Shown here: positions 9,889 through 18,217 of the stretch, in pieces
How positions within the stretch are numbered: the stretch's first letter is position 1
Layout of the letters: every line of letters starts with the position of its first letter
Assembly (NCBI GenBank): GCA_028289605.1
Contig: JANQON010000001.1
Location: 248,001 to 312,000 of the forward strand
Direction of reading: 5' to 3'
DNA length: 64,000 bases
Source of the DNA: Hyphococcus sp.
Lineage (GTDB): Bacteria; Pseudomonadota; Alphaproteobacteria; Caulobacterales; Parvularculaceae
Notes under the pieces: model-generated
Databases searched by the model: none
What the model was told of the DNA's origin: nothing
The model's input: only the letters and a program-made list of their open reading frames with translations
Program-made: the position numbers and the translations under genes

Positions 9889-10045
9889 TTCGAAATTTTC
9901 TTCTGTTCGAATGCTGTAGATTGTGTGAGGGCTGCGTTAATCCATGATTAAAACTTTGATTAAAAGCAAAGATTCTCGTGATGATACACTCGCGCCTTCA
10001 AAATTTTCCGAGACTGTTCGCGTGCGCCGCGCCCCGGGCGCGCAG

Positions 10046-11359
10046 ATGCGCATCGCCGTGTTCGGCCTTGGTTATGTCGGCGCCGTTTCCGCCGCTTGCC
10101 TGGCGCGGGACGGCCACAGCGTTATCGGCGTTGATCTAAAGGCCTCAAAGGTCTCTATGATTAACGACGGCAAATCGCCGATCGTTGAAAAATATGTGGG
10201 CGAGATGATCGCCGAGGGCGCCGAAAGCGGCAGACTGCGCGCGACCCAGAACGCCGCGGATGCGGTCGCCCAGTCAGAACTTTCGCTGATCTGCGTCGGC
10301 ACGCCGAGCCGGGGCAACGGCAGTCTGGACACCGCCGCGGTTGAGCATGTCTGCAAGGAAATCGGCGCGGCCCTCAAAGGACGCAGCGATCCGCATACGG
10401 TTGTCTTGCGGTCGACCGTGCTGCCGGGAACGATGCGGTCGCTTGTCATCCCGGCGCTTGAAGCGGCGTCCGAGCGCAATGCGGAGAGCGGTCTCTATAT
10501 CGCGAACAATCCGGAGTTCCTGCGCGAATCGACGGCTGTCGAAGACTATGACCATCCGCCGAAAACAGTGATCGGCGCCGTTGATGAGGAAACTGCCGGC
10601 CGCGTGGCCGCGCTTTACGCCGGCATCGACGCACCCTTGTTTCTGACCGGCGTTGAAACCGCCGAGCTCGTTAAATACGCCGATAACGCCTGGCACGCGG
10701 TCAAAGTCGCTTTCGCCAATGAGATTGGTTCGCTGTCCAAAGCAGTGGACGTCGACAGCCATGACGTGATGGACATTTTCTGCGCGGATAAGAAGCTCAA
10801 CATCTCGCCGGCCTACCTTCGCCCGGGCTTTGCATTCGGCGGCTCTTGTCTGCCCAAGGACCTGCGCGCCCTGATCTATCGCGGCAAGACCCTTGACGTT
10901 GAAACGCCGCTGCTCACCGGCGCGGTCCTGTCGAATAAGCGCCAAATCGATCGGGCTTTCGAGATCATTACTGCAACCGGGCGAAAATCCATTGCGTTCT
11001 TGGGCATCTCATTTAAGGCGGATACGGATGACTTGCGCGAAAGTCCGCAGGTCGCCCTTGTCGAGAAATTGCTCGGCAAAGGATATCAGGTCCGCATCTA
11101 CGATCGCAGCGTGCATCTGGCGCGCTTGACCGGCGCCAATCGCGATTATGTTAACGACCACATTCCGCACATCGCCGATATTCTCGGCGACGACCTCGAA
11201 GAAACGGTTGCGGGCGCGGAGGTGGTCGTGATCGGCAACCGGGCGGCGGAGTTTCGAACCGTGCCGGCCATGATGCGCCCGACCCAGCGGCTTGTCGATC
11301 TTGTTCGCATTCCGCTTCCGGAAAACTTCTCGTGCAGGTATGACGGCGTCAACTGGTAA
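10046..11359 (+). CDS. GDP-mannose/UDP-glucose 6-dehydrogenase (AlgD-like)
   Basis: The enzyme oxidises a nucleotide sugar (GDP-mannose or UDP-glucose) at C6 to the uronic acid, using two NAD+. From ATG 10046 it is 437 residues, close to AlgD, with the NAD-binding GLGYVG near residue 8, NNPEFLRESTAVEDYDHP near 155 and the active-site GFAFGGSCLPKDLRAL with Cys268. The RPGFAFGGSCLPKD form is closer to GDP-mannose than to UDP-glucose dehydrogenases as I recall them. The open frame reaches back to ATG 9944, but those 34 extra residues lack conserved features. It is the first gene of the EPS/exosortase operon and overlaps the next by 20 bases. Confidence 0.93.
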   Translation: MRIAVFGLGYVGAVSAACLARDGHSVIGVDLKASKVSMINDGKSPIVEKYVGEMIAEGAESGRLRATQNAADAVAQSELSLICVGTPSRGNGSLDTAAVEHVCKEIGAALKGRSDPHTVVLRSTVLPGTMRSLVIPALEAASERNAESGLYIANNPEFLRESTAVEDYDHPPKTVIGAVDEETAGRVAALYAGIDAPLFLTGVETAELVKYADNAWHAVKVAFANEIGSLSKAVDVDSHDVMDIFCADKKLNISPAYLRPGFAFGGSCLPKDLRALIYRGKTLDVETPLLTGAVLSNKRQIDRAFEIITATGRKSIAFLGISFKADTDDLRESPQVALVEKLLGKGYQVRIYDRSVHLARLTGANRDYVNDHIPHIADILGDDLEETVAGAEVVVIGNRAAEFRTVPAMMRPTQRLVDLVRIPLPENFSCRYDGVNW

Positions 11360-12623
11360 CGCAAAAAGCGTCCTCATCATCGTTGAGAATCTCCCGGTGC
11401 CTTTCGACCGGCGTGTCTGGGCGGAGGCGACGACGCTCGCCAGCGCGGGCTATCAGGTATCCGTCATCTGTCCTGCGGCCAAGGGCTTTATGCGCCGATA
11501 TGAGTGTATCGACGGCGTATCCATTTATCGTCACCCCATCGTCGAAGCGGGGGACACGTCCGCCGGTTATTTCCGGGAATATGCGGGCGCGCTGTACTGG
11601 CAGTTGCGCCTCGCCTTGCGGGTGTGGCGCGAGCGCGGCGTCGACATTGTGCACGCCTGCAATCCGCCGGATCTCATCTTTCTCGTCGCAAGTCTTTTCA
11701 AGCTATTCGGCAAAAAGTTCATCTTTGATCATCATGATCTGTGCCCGGAGCTCTTTGAAGTCAAATTCGGCAAGCGGGGGCTTTTCTGGAGGTTCTTGCG
11801 CCTGGCGGAGCGATTGACGTTCGCCGCCGCCGATGTGTCGATTGCAACGAATGAGTCCTATCGCGAAATCGCCATAGGACGCGGCGGTATGGCGAAGGAA
11901 GATGTTTTTGTGGTTCGGTCCGGCCCCAAGCTTGATCGGCTTGAGTTGCGTCCGCCGCGTGAGGAATTAAGAAACGGCGCCGATTTCCTGATCGGCTATG
12001 TTGGGGTGATCGGCGAGCAGGAAGGCCTGGATCTGCTCGTTGAGGCTGCGGAAATTTTAAACCGCCGTTATGCGCCGCTAAAGGCGCATGTCGCCGTGGT
12101 CGGCGACGGGCCCGCCCTTGAAAGCGTCAAGTCCCTGGCGCGGAAAAAGGGGCTTGAAGACATGTTTACGTTCACCGGGCGAGCGAGCGACGACATGTTG
12201 CTCGATATTCTAAACACGGCGGATGTTTGCGTAAACTCAGATCGCTGGAGCGAAATGAACGACAAATCCACCATGAACAAGATCATGGAATACATGGCGC
12301 TCGGCAAGCCCATCGTTCAATTCGATCTGCATGAAGGGCGCCGTTCCGCCGGGGATGCGTCACTGTACGCGCGCCCTGACGACCCGGAAGATTTCGCCTC
12401 GAAGATCGCTCATCTTATTGAACATCCTGACGACCGTCGCCGGATGGGCGCCATCGGCCGCCGGCGCATTGTCGAGACTTTGTCCTGGGAACACTCTATT
12501 CCGCCGCTGCTCGCGGCCTATGAACGCGCGCTGGCGAAGGGCGCGCGGAAAAGGAGTGCTGAAAGGGCTGCGCCGAAAACGCCGGCGCGGCTGGACGCCG
12601 CCGGCGCCAAGGCGCCGCGATGA
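11340..12623 (+). CDS. Glycosyltransferase family 4
   Basis: The 427-residue protein starts at ATG 11340 inside the end of the dehydrogenase gene. The N-terminal GT-B half opens with ENLPVPFDRRVWAEATTL, a signature of WbuB-like GT4 enzymes, and includes HACNPPDLIF and FDHHDLCPELF. The C-terminal half has GYVGVIGEQEGLDLLVEA, VGDGPALESV and the ECxP-like IMEYMALGKPIVQFDL. Such enzymes add a sugar from a nucleotide donor to a lipid-linked oligosaccharide at the cytoplasmic membrane face. The last 30 residues are Ala/Arg/Lys-rich and probably disordered. It overlaps the next gene by ATGA. Confidence 0.92.
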   Translation: MTASTGNAKSVLIIVENLPVPFDRRVWAEATTLASAGYQVSVICPAAKGFMRRYECIDGVSIYRHPIVEAGDTSAGYFREYAGALYWQLRLALRVWRERGVDIVHACNPPDLIFLVASLFKLFGKKFIFDHHDLCPELFEVKFGKRGLFWRFLRLAERLTFAAADVSIATNESYREIAIGRGGMAKEDVFVVRSGPKLDRLELRPPREELRNGADFLIGYVGVIGEQEGLDLLVEAAEILNRRYAPLKAHVAVVGDGPALESVKSLARKKGLEDMFTFTGRASDDMLLDILNTADVCVNSDRWSEMNDKSTMNKIMEYMALGKPIVQFDLHEGRRSAGDASLYARPDDPEDFASKIAHLIEHPDDRRRMGAIGRRRIVETLSWEHSIPPLLAAYERALAKGARKRSAERAAPKTPARLDAAGAKAPR

Positions 12624-13504
12624 GCGCCTCTTTCGCAGAACCGTCTCCTGCGGTTAGCGTTATTGTTCCCCATTTTCGCCAAGCAGACGCGTTGCGGCTT
12701 TGCCTTGTGAGCCTCGAGCGCCAGACGCTTGCGCGCCCGCGCTTCGAAGTCATTGTCGTTGATAACGATTCTGGGGTCGACTTAAGCGCGGTGCAGCGCG
12801 CGCATCCGTCATTTCGTTTTCTGAGCGAATCCGACCGAGGCGCGGCCTGCGCGCGCAACCGCGGGATGGCCGCGGCGCAAGGCGATGCTTTTGCGTTCAT
12901 CGATGCGGACTGCGTCGCCGATCCCGCCTGGCTTGAAAACGGCCTGGACGCGTTGTCCGGCGCCGATCTTGTCGGCGGAGACATCATCGTCACGCAGGCG
13001 CGGCCGGAGCCGACGCCGGTCGAGGCCTTTGAGCGCATATTTGCATTTCGGCAACGAATGTATATCGCGCGTAAACACTTCTCCGTCACCGCGAACCTCT
13101 TCGCGACCAGGACCGCCGCAGACGCCATCGGCCCGTTTCGCAAAGGCGTTTCGGAAGATGTTGACTGGTGTCGCCGGGGCGTCGCGCTAGGGTTTCCTTT
13201 AGCTTTTAACGATACATCAATCATAAGCCATCCGGCGCGCCGAACGTGGAGCGAACTCACCGACAAGTGGGATCGAACCATTCGTGAGCGGTGGAATGGT
13301 TTCGGAGGGCGTACGGCTTCGCGCCGTCTGCTGTGGGCGGCCTTGGCGGCTGCGACGGCGTTTTCCGCCGCGCCGCATTTGGCCTCGATCGTTGTGTCGG
13401 ACCGCGTGCGCGGTTTGAAGGCGAAAACCGCAGCGGCGGGCGTGCTTGCGCGGATTAGATGGTGGCGCGCCCGGCGCATGCTGGCGCTGCTGCGGTCCGC
13501 CTGA
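12620..13504 (+). CDS. Glycosyltransferase family 2
   Basis: The 294-residue product begins at ATG 12620, overlapping the previous stop (ATGA). It is a GT-A enzyme: VSVIVPHFRQADALRLCL at the N-terminus, EVIVVDNDSG near 45-54, GAACARNRGMAAAQG near 74 and the metal-binding FIDADC near 92. FRKGVSEDVDWCRRG near 175 is the ED-type acceptor-side motif. The C-terminal 80 residues are hydrophobic and basic, suggesting membrane association. Position in the EPS operon implies a role in building the repeat unit; the sugar is unknown. Confidence 0.92.
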   Translation: MSASFAEPSPAVSVIVPHFRQADALRLCLVSLERQTLARPRFEVIVVDNDSGVDLSAVQRAHPSFRFLSESDRGAACARNRGMAAAQGDAFAFIDADCVADPAWLENGLDALSGADLVGGDIIVTQARPEPTPVEAFERIFAFRQRMYIARKHFSVTANLFATRTAADAIGPFRKGVSEDVDWCRRGVALGFPLAFNDTSIISHPARRTWSELTDKWDRTIRERWNGFGGRTASRRLLWAALAAATAFSAAPHLASIVVSDRVRGLKAKTAAAGVLARIRWWRARRMLALLRSA

Positions 13505-13542
13505 TCGGCGCCCCTCCGGAGTTGAAGAAGTTGGAGTCGCAT

Positions 13543-14403
13543 ATGCGCAGACTTTATGGAGCTTTTGCTGTGGCGGCCCTTGCGGCGGCGACGCCGTCTG
13601 TCGGTGTTGCAAAAGACCGCCCGCAGGCCGCCAGCGGAAAGACGCAGGTGGTGGCAAAGCTCAATACTCGCGAGATCACCATCACGGATCTGCGCAGCGA
13701 AATGGCGCGGCTCGGCCTGGCGCCGGGCGATCCGGCCGCGGAGCGGGCCGCCATGGAGTCGATCATCAACCGCGCGCTGCTGGCCGACGCCGCTCGCGAG
13801 GCGAACCTTCATCGTCAGCCCACGGCGCTTCGTCACATGGCGACCGCGCGGGAACAGGCGCTCGCTGATCTTTACCTCGCCAGCGCATCGCAGCCGCCTG
13901 AGCCGACCAGAACGGAAATCGAAGATTTTGTTGCGGATAATCCAGAGCTTTTCAGCCGCCGTCGCATGTACACGTTTTCGGTGCTGACGCTCTCAACAGA
14001 TGCGTTTGACGCCGAGGACCGCGCGCCGCTGTTCGACGAATCGAAAGACTTCACCGACTTAAAATCAGCGCTTGACGAGGCCGGCGTTGAATATTCCGTA
14101 ACGCCCGCCGTGCAGCCCTCAGACGCTTTTCCGCCGGCGATCCGCAAACAGCTCGGTGAATACGGTCCGCGCGACAACATCGTCATTCGCGGGGACAAAA
14201 CCACGCAGATTATGAAGATCGCATCGGTCAAAGGGGCCGCTGTGAAGAGCGCCGATGCGCCGATTGTCGCGCGCCGGCTGATCATGGCTGAAGGCGCCCA
14301 GCGCCGCGCGGCCAATCTGCTTGAGCGCCTGAAGAAAGAGTCTTCGCTCGCCTATTATCGTCGATCTGCGGCGCCGGCGCGCGTTGACGGTCAGGACAGA
14401 TAA
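13543..14403 (+). CDS. EpsD-like peptidyl-prolyl cis-trans isomerase family protein
   Basis: ATG 13543 has GGAG six bases upstream and begins a signal peptide (residues 1-23, ending SVGVA). The 286-residue product has the SurA-like N-terminal helical segment (VVAKLNTREITITDLRSEM and ALLADAAREANL) followed by a weak parvulin-like part (RRRMYTFSVLTLSTDAF) without the conserved parvulin histidines. This is typical of EpsD proteins of exosortase-associated EPS loci, which are thought to be periplasmic folding factors. Spacing to the Wzz-like gene is 9 bases. The EpsD label rests on context and general resemblance; catalytic activity is doubtful. Confidence 0.75.
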   Translation: MRRLYGAFAVAALAAATPSVGVAKDRPQAASGKTQVVAKLNTREITITDLRSEMARLGLAPGDPAAERAAMESIINRALLADAAREANLHRQPTALRHMATAREQALADLYLASASQPPEPTRTEIEDFVADNPELFSRRRMYTFSVLTLSTDAFDAEDRAPLFDESKDFTDLKSALDEAGVEYSVTPAVQPSDAFPPAIRKQLGEYGPRDNIVIRGDKTTQIMKIASVKGAAVKSADAPIVARRLIMAEGAQRRAANLLERLKKESSLAYYRRSAAPARVDGQDR

Positions 14404-14412
14404 GGCGCGCCG

Positions 14413-15795
14413 ATGGGCCTCCTTTCGCTTCTCTCGGTATTGCAGGCGCGCAAGCTGACGCTGCTGATGTCGGTGCTGGTCGCAAGCTTCACGGCATTTG
14501 CGCTCGGCGCGCTGCTGCCGAAACAGTATCAGTCGACGGCGAGGGTGCAGGTCGATTCCCTCAAGGAAAACCTGCTGACGGGCTTTTTCGAGCCGCGGGT
14601 GCGCGTTTCGGAATTCCTGGGTCAGCAGGCGGCCGTCGCCGGCAGCCGCGCCGTGGCGCTCAAGGTCTACGATAACCTGGTTGCAGAGGGGTTCTTCGCA
14701 CCGGAAACATTCGAAAGCGATTGGCGGGAGCAAACAGGGGGCGAAGCTGTTCCCGGAAACGATGCGCGCCTGTGGGCCGCCGACCAGTTACTGAAGAAAC
14801 TCAATATCTCTGTCGACTCACTGGAAAGTACGCTGTCGATTTCGTTTCGCAGCGGCGATCCAGCGCAGGCGTCGCGGATCGCGAATGCGTTTGCAGGCTC
14901 TTACATGGACGCCATTCTCACGCAACGCCAGCGTCGCGCGGCGAGAAACGCGGCGAATTTCGAAGAGGAAACAGAAGCGCTGCGAGAGGGCATATCGGCG
15001 GCGCAACGCGATCTCACTCAGTACCGTGAAGAAACAGGAATTGTGGGTTTGGGCGCGCAGCGCCTTGAAGACATTGAAGTGGAGCTCGCCGCGTTGACCA
15101 TGCGCCTCGCCGAGGCGCGCACGGACGATTCAGAAGCGCGCTCCATATTGCGCCAGGCGCGCGAGGCCAGGGAGAACGACCTTTTGACCTTGCCGTTGCC
15201 GGAGGGCGCGCAGGCGGGCCGCCAGGCTCAGTCCCGGCTCGGCGCGGTGCAGGTTCAGGTTCAGCGCCTGTCCGAACGATACGGAGACGACTATCCGCCT
15301 TATGTTGAGGCGCTCAACGAAAAGCGCGCGCTGGAGCGCACGATCCTTCAAGCGGTCGAGGATCATGCGGAATTCACCGCGCGCCGGGTCGGCGCGTTGG
15401 AAGCGGCGGCGAAACAGAAAAAAGACGCGGTCGTTGATCTTCAGGAAGCAAAGCAGACCTATGACGTTCTTTCTCGGCGCGTAGAGGCCAGTCGACAGAA
15501 CTATGACCTGGTCTCCAACCGGTCGATCCAGGAAGAACTCCAGTCCCGCGTCGATGTGGTGGAAGTGCTGATGCTGGCGCGCGCAGTCCCCGCCGACAGG
15601 CCCATGACGCCGCCCTTGGCCGTTATCGTGGCGATCGGCATGGTCGTTGGGTTCTTCCTCGGGGCCGGCGCCGCTGTGGCGCTGGAGTTAGTCGAGGGTC
15701 GCGTGCGCAGTCCCGACACCGTCGCCAGACTGATGCGAACGGGAATCGTCGCCACCGTCACTGCGCCGGCGCCGCCGAAAGGCATTGCCGTATGA
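14413..15795 (+). CDS. Wzz/EpsF-like chain-length determinant protein
   Basis: The 460-residue protein has a membrane segment near residues 13-35 and a second near 398-420, with a long periplasmic coiled coil between them (FEEETEALREGISAAQRDL and many further heptads). That is the polysaccharide co-polymerase topology. The start of the periplasmic part, LLPKQYQSTARVQVDSLK, matches the Wzz family, and exosortase-associated EpsF proteins have this size. It sets the chain length of the exported polysaccharide, normally with a BY-kinase partner. The kinase-like gene overlaps its end by ATGA. Confidence 0.9.
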   Translation: MGLLSLLSVLQARKLTLLMSVLVASFTAFALGALLPKQYQSTARVQVDSLKENLLTGFFEPRVRVSEFLGQQAAVAGSRAVALKVYDNLVAEGFFAPETFESDWREQTGGEAVPGNDARLWAADQLLKKLNISVDSLESTLSISFRSGDPAQASRIANAFAGSYMDAILTQRQRRAARNAANFEEETEALREGISAAQRDLTQYREETGIVGLGAQRLEDIEVELAALTMRLAEARTDDSEARSILRQAREARENDLLTLPLPEGAQAGRQAQSRLGAVQVQVQRLSERYGDDYPPYVEALNEKRALERTILQAVEDHAEFTARRVGALEAAAKQKKDAVVDLQEAKQTYDVLSRRVEASRQNYDLVSNRSIQEELQSRVDVVEVLMLARAVPADRPMTPPLAVIVAIGMVVGFFLGAGAAVALELVEGRVRSPDTVARLMRTGIVATVTAPAPPKGIAV

Positions 15796-16682
15796 ATGCG
15801 CAGCCCCAGATGTCGCCCGGACGCGCGCGCGAACGGATCGAGGAACGCATGGGCGGTCGCCCGCCGGCTTCCGCAATCGGTCAGACGATGGTCCGGCTCG
15901 GCTTCATCAAGCCGGAGGACGCAGAGGCTATCGAACGCGAACGCCAGGACGCCGGCGGCGTGTTCGGCCGAACCGCCATGAAGCTCGGCTTTGTCACGCA
16001 GGACCAGTTGGAGTATGCCCTGGGCGTGCATATCGGCTTTTTGCATGAGGTCGCGAATCCGGCGCCGATACCCGAACAGATCATGGTCGCGCGCAATCCG
16101 TTCTCGCCCGAAGCCGATGAGTTCCGAACGCTTCGAACGCGCCTGACAACGGGAGAAGACGCGGACAATCTCAAACGCGTCGCCGTTACCGGCGTCGGCG
16201 GCGACGCGCAATACGCCGCCGTCAATCTGGCCGCGTCCCTGGCGCAGCTCGGCAAAGAAACGCTGCTTGTGGATGCGGATCTGCGCCGCCCGTCGCTGGC
16301 GCGCATCTTCAACATGCCGACAACGCCCGGCATCACCGACGTTGTCGCGGGGGCCTCATCCTATGAGGGCGCGCGCATTGGTACGATCATCCGCGGGCTC
16401 GACCTTTTTCCAGCGGGCAGCCCGACGCCGGACTCTCAGCGTACGCTTGGCGATCGCGGTTTCTTAACGCTGATCAACCGCGCGGAAAAGGAATACGATA
16501 TCGTCATGATGCTGACGACGCCGTTTGGCGTCGCTGCGGAATGCGAGTTTGTGTGGGCGTCGTCGTCAAGTATCGTCATCGTCGCACACAACAACGTCAC
16601 CCGGCAGAAGGAGCTGGAAGCGGCAAGGCGCAGCATCAGGCGGATCGGATCGCCCATCGCCGGCGCCGTCGTCGTTTCCTGA
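15792..16682 (+). CDS. Degenerate BY-kinase (EpsG-like) with MshEN-like N-terminus
   Basis: The 296-residue product has an N-terminal GspE/MshEN-like helical unit (IGQTMVRLGFIKPEDAEAIE and TAMKLGFVTQDQLEYAL, residues 33-77), as in exosortase-associated EpsG kinases, then a P-loop fold. Key residues are lost. The Walker A site reads TGVGGDAQYAAVNLA (133-147) with no Lys-Ser/Thr. Walker A' is intact (LLVDADLRRP, 158-167). Walker B reads DIVMMLTTP (236-244) with no Asp before TP. There is no C-terminal tyrosine cluster (end GAVVVS). The fold and position next to the Wzz-like gene are conserved, so a structural or allosteric role without phosphorylation is likely. This is inference from residue loss. 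Confidence 0.85.
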   Translation: MNAQPQMSPGRARERIEERMGGRPPASAIGQTMVRLGFIKPEDAEAIERERQDAGGVFGRTAMKLGFVTQDQLEYALGVHIGFLHEVANPAPIPEQIMVARNPFSPEADEFRTLRTRLTTGEDADNLKRVAVTGVGGDAQYAAVNLAASLAQLGKETLLVDADLRRPSLARIFNMPTTPGITDVVAGASSYEGARIGTIIRGLDLFPAGSPTPDSQRTLGDRGFLTLINRAEKEYDIVMMLTTPFGVAAECEFVWASSSSIVIVAHNNVTRQKELEAARRSIRRIGSPIAGAVVVS

Positions 16683-16694
16683 GCAATTCGCTCA

Positions 16695-17567
16695 ATGGCT
16701 ATCGCTCCTTCCCTCCCAGCCGCGCTTCAACGAAACACGGCCGCATTGACAGCGGGGTTGATCGGCGTCGGGTGGCTCGCGCTCTACGGGCCCCTCTATG
16801 TAGAGTTTTCACAGCACGCATGGCGGCGCGAAGAAAACGGTCACATCCCGTTTATGATGGCGATCGCGATCGCGATTGCCTGGTCGCGTCTGAGATCGGG
16901 CGGCTTCAGCATGGGTTCCGCCGGCGCTCTGTCCGGCGGTCTCGCCGTTTTGTGCTGCGGGCTCGGCTTTTACGCGGTGGGACGCGCCGGCGAGATTGAT
17001 ATTCTGTCGTCTTCCTCGCAGACCGTTGTCGCCGCCGGCGTCGCCATCGCATTGTTCGGCGTTCGCGGCGCCGCGCGTCTCTGGTTCCCGTTGTTTTTAT
17101 CGCTCTACCTCATCATCTGGCCCGGCTGGCTGATAGACGAAGCGACGGCGCCGCTGAAACTGTTTGTATCCTCAACAGTCAGCACCAGTCTTTATGCGAT
17201 GGGGTGGCCTGTCGCCCATTCCGGCGCGATCATCGCGGTTGGCCAATATGAACTGCTGGTCGCGGATGCATGTTCCGGCCTGAACTCGCTCATTGCGCTG
17301 ACGGCCGTCGGCGCCGTTTATCTCTACGCCCTGAAGCGTACGTCCATTGTCGCCAACGCCGTTGTCGTCGCCTCTCTCGTGCCGATCGCCATTATGGCGA
17401 ATGTTGTCCGGGTTGGATTGCTCGTGCTCGTCACGCACTATTTCGGTTACGACGCAGGGCAGAGTTTTCTCCATGAGACAGCGGGCCTTTTGATGTTCGC
17501 TATTGCGCTGGGGTTGGTGTTCGCCATCGATTCGGCGGCGGGACTGTTCTGGGGTCGAAAACCATGA
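16695..17567 (+). CDS. xrtV: Exosortase, V-type (XrtV)
   Basis: Exosortases are polytopic inner-membrane transpeptidases that cleave PEP-CTERM signals. This 290-residue protein has about eight membrane segments and the full catalytic triad: Cys193 in VADACSGLNSL, Arg239 in MANVVRVG and His260 in FLHETAG. The V-type call rests on the PEPxxWA form of the two substrates in the window, the V-type EpsI next door and the METIFD accessory protein at 699. It follows the kinase-like gene by 12 bases and overlaps epsI by ATGA. Confidence 0.92.
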   Translation: MAIAPSLPAALQRNTAALTAGLIGVGWLALYGPLYVEFSQHAWRREENGHIPFMMAIAIAIAWSRLRSGGFSMGSAGALSGGLAVLCCGLGFYAVGRAGEIDILSSSSQTVVAAGVAIALFGVRGAARLWFPLFLSLYLIIWPGWLIDEATAPLKLFVSSTVSTSLYAMGWPVAHSGAIIAVGQYELLVADACSGLNSLIALTAVGAVYLYALKRTSIVANAVVVASLVPIAIMANVVRVGLLVLVTHYFGYDAGQSFLHETAGLLMFAIALGLVFAIDSAAGLFWGRKP

Positions 17568-18217
17568 TTGCGCGCGCGGCATTCATCAGTCTCATGATGG
17601 CGGCGGCGGCGTTGGCGACGGCCGCGATTGTCCCGAACACGAACAGCGCGGCGGTCAGGACGCCTGACCTTGAGACGCTGACGCCTGAGCGCATCGCCGG
17701 ATGGTCGCGCCTTGACGTCGCCGCGGTCGTTCTGCCGCCGGAAACGGATCTCGGGCCAGGCGAAGCGGTGACCTATCGCGCCTGGCGCGACGCCGCGGGC
17801 CGCGTGGTGACCCTGGTGATCGCTTATGGGCCGCCCCTGGGCGATTCCGTCAGGCTGCACCGGCCCGAGGCGTGTTATCGCGCGCAAGGCTACGTCATTC
17901 AGGAGCGCAGGGAGGGTTCCCTGTCGACTGACGGAGACGACATCGCGCTTGTTCATCTTGATGCGAATAAAGCGCTGCGCCGTGAAGCGGTCACCTATTG
18001 GATGCGTGACGGCGACGCCTATGTGCGAAACGCGCGTGGGCATGAGATGTTGTTCTTTCGCCGCGGCCTGGCGGCGCCGACAGACGCTGCATTGGTCCGC
18101 GTGTCTTCCGCCGGCGAAGGCGCAAGCGCTCACGAACTCCATCGGATTTTTCTCACTGACTTTGTCAATGCGCTTTCGCCCGAGGGCCGCGCAGTGTTTC
18201 TGGCGGACGCGTCATGA
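17564..18217 (+). CDS. epsI: Exosortase-associated protein EpsI (DUF3485), V-type
   Basis: The 217-residue protein starts at ATG 17564 inside the exosortase stop. It has an N-terminal membrane anchor (residues 2-22) and a periplasmic DUF3485 domain with the family hallmark HRPEACYRAQGYVI near residue 100. In many exosortase loci EpsI is a separate gene directly after the exosortase, as here. Its role is unproven; it is thought to assist sorting or polysaccharide export. The next glycosyltransferase overlaps it by ATGA, so the whole run from 10046 looks like one transcript. Confidence 0.88.
   Translation: MIARAAFISLMMAAAALATAAIVPNTNSAAVRTPDLETLTPERIAGWSRLDVAAVVLPPETDLGPGEAVTYRAWRDAAGRVVTLVIAYGPPLGDSVRLHRPEACYRAQGYVIQERREGSLSTDGDDIALVHLDANKALRREAVTYWMRDGDAYVRNARGHEMLFFRRGLAAPTDAALVRVSSAGEGASAHELHRIFLTDFVNALSPEGRAVFLADAS

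Noticed and set aside
9882-9890. TTAGCACTT occurs near the start of the first PEP-CTERM gene and again at 55921 upstream of the second
   Set aside because: The orientation relative to the two genes differs and a 9-mer can occur twice by chance in 64 kb; it is also half of a CIRCE-like sequence without the other half.
9889-10045. Promoter for the EPS/exosortase operon
   Set aside because: TTGATT at 9956 and TACACT at 9985 are 23 bases apart, too far for a sigma-70 promoter; no sigma-54 site was seen either.
12496-13836. 446-residue minus-strand frame across the GT2 gene
   Set aside because: Antisense to a glycosyltransferase with all GT-A motifs; Arg/Ser-rich translation typical of shadows.
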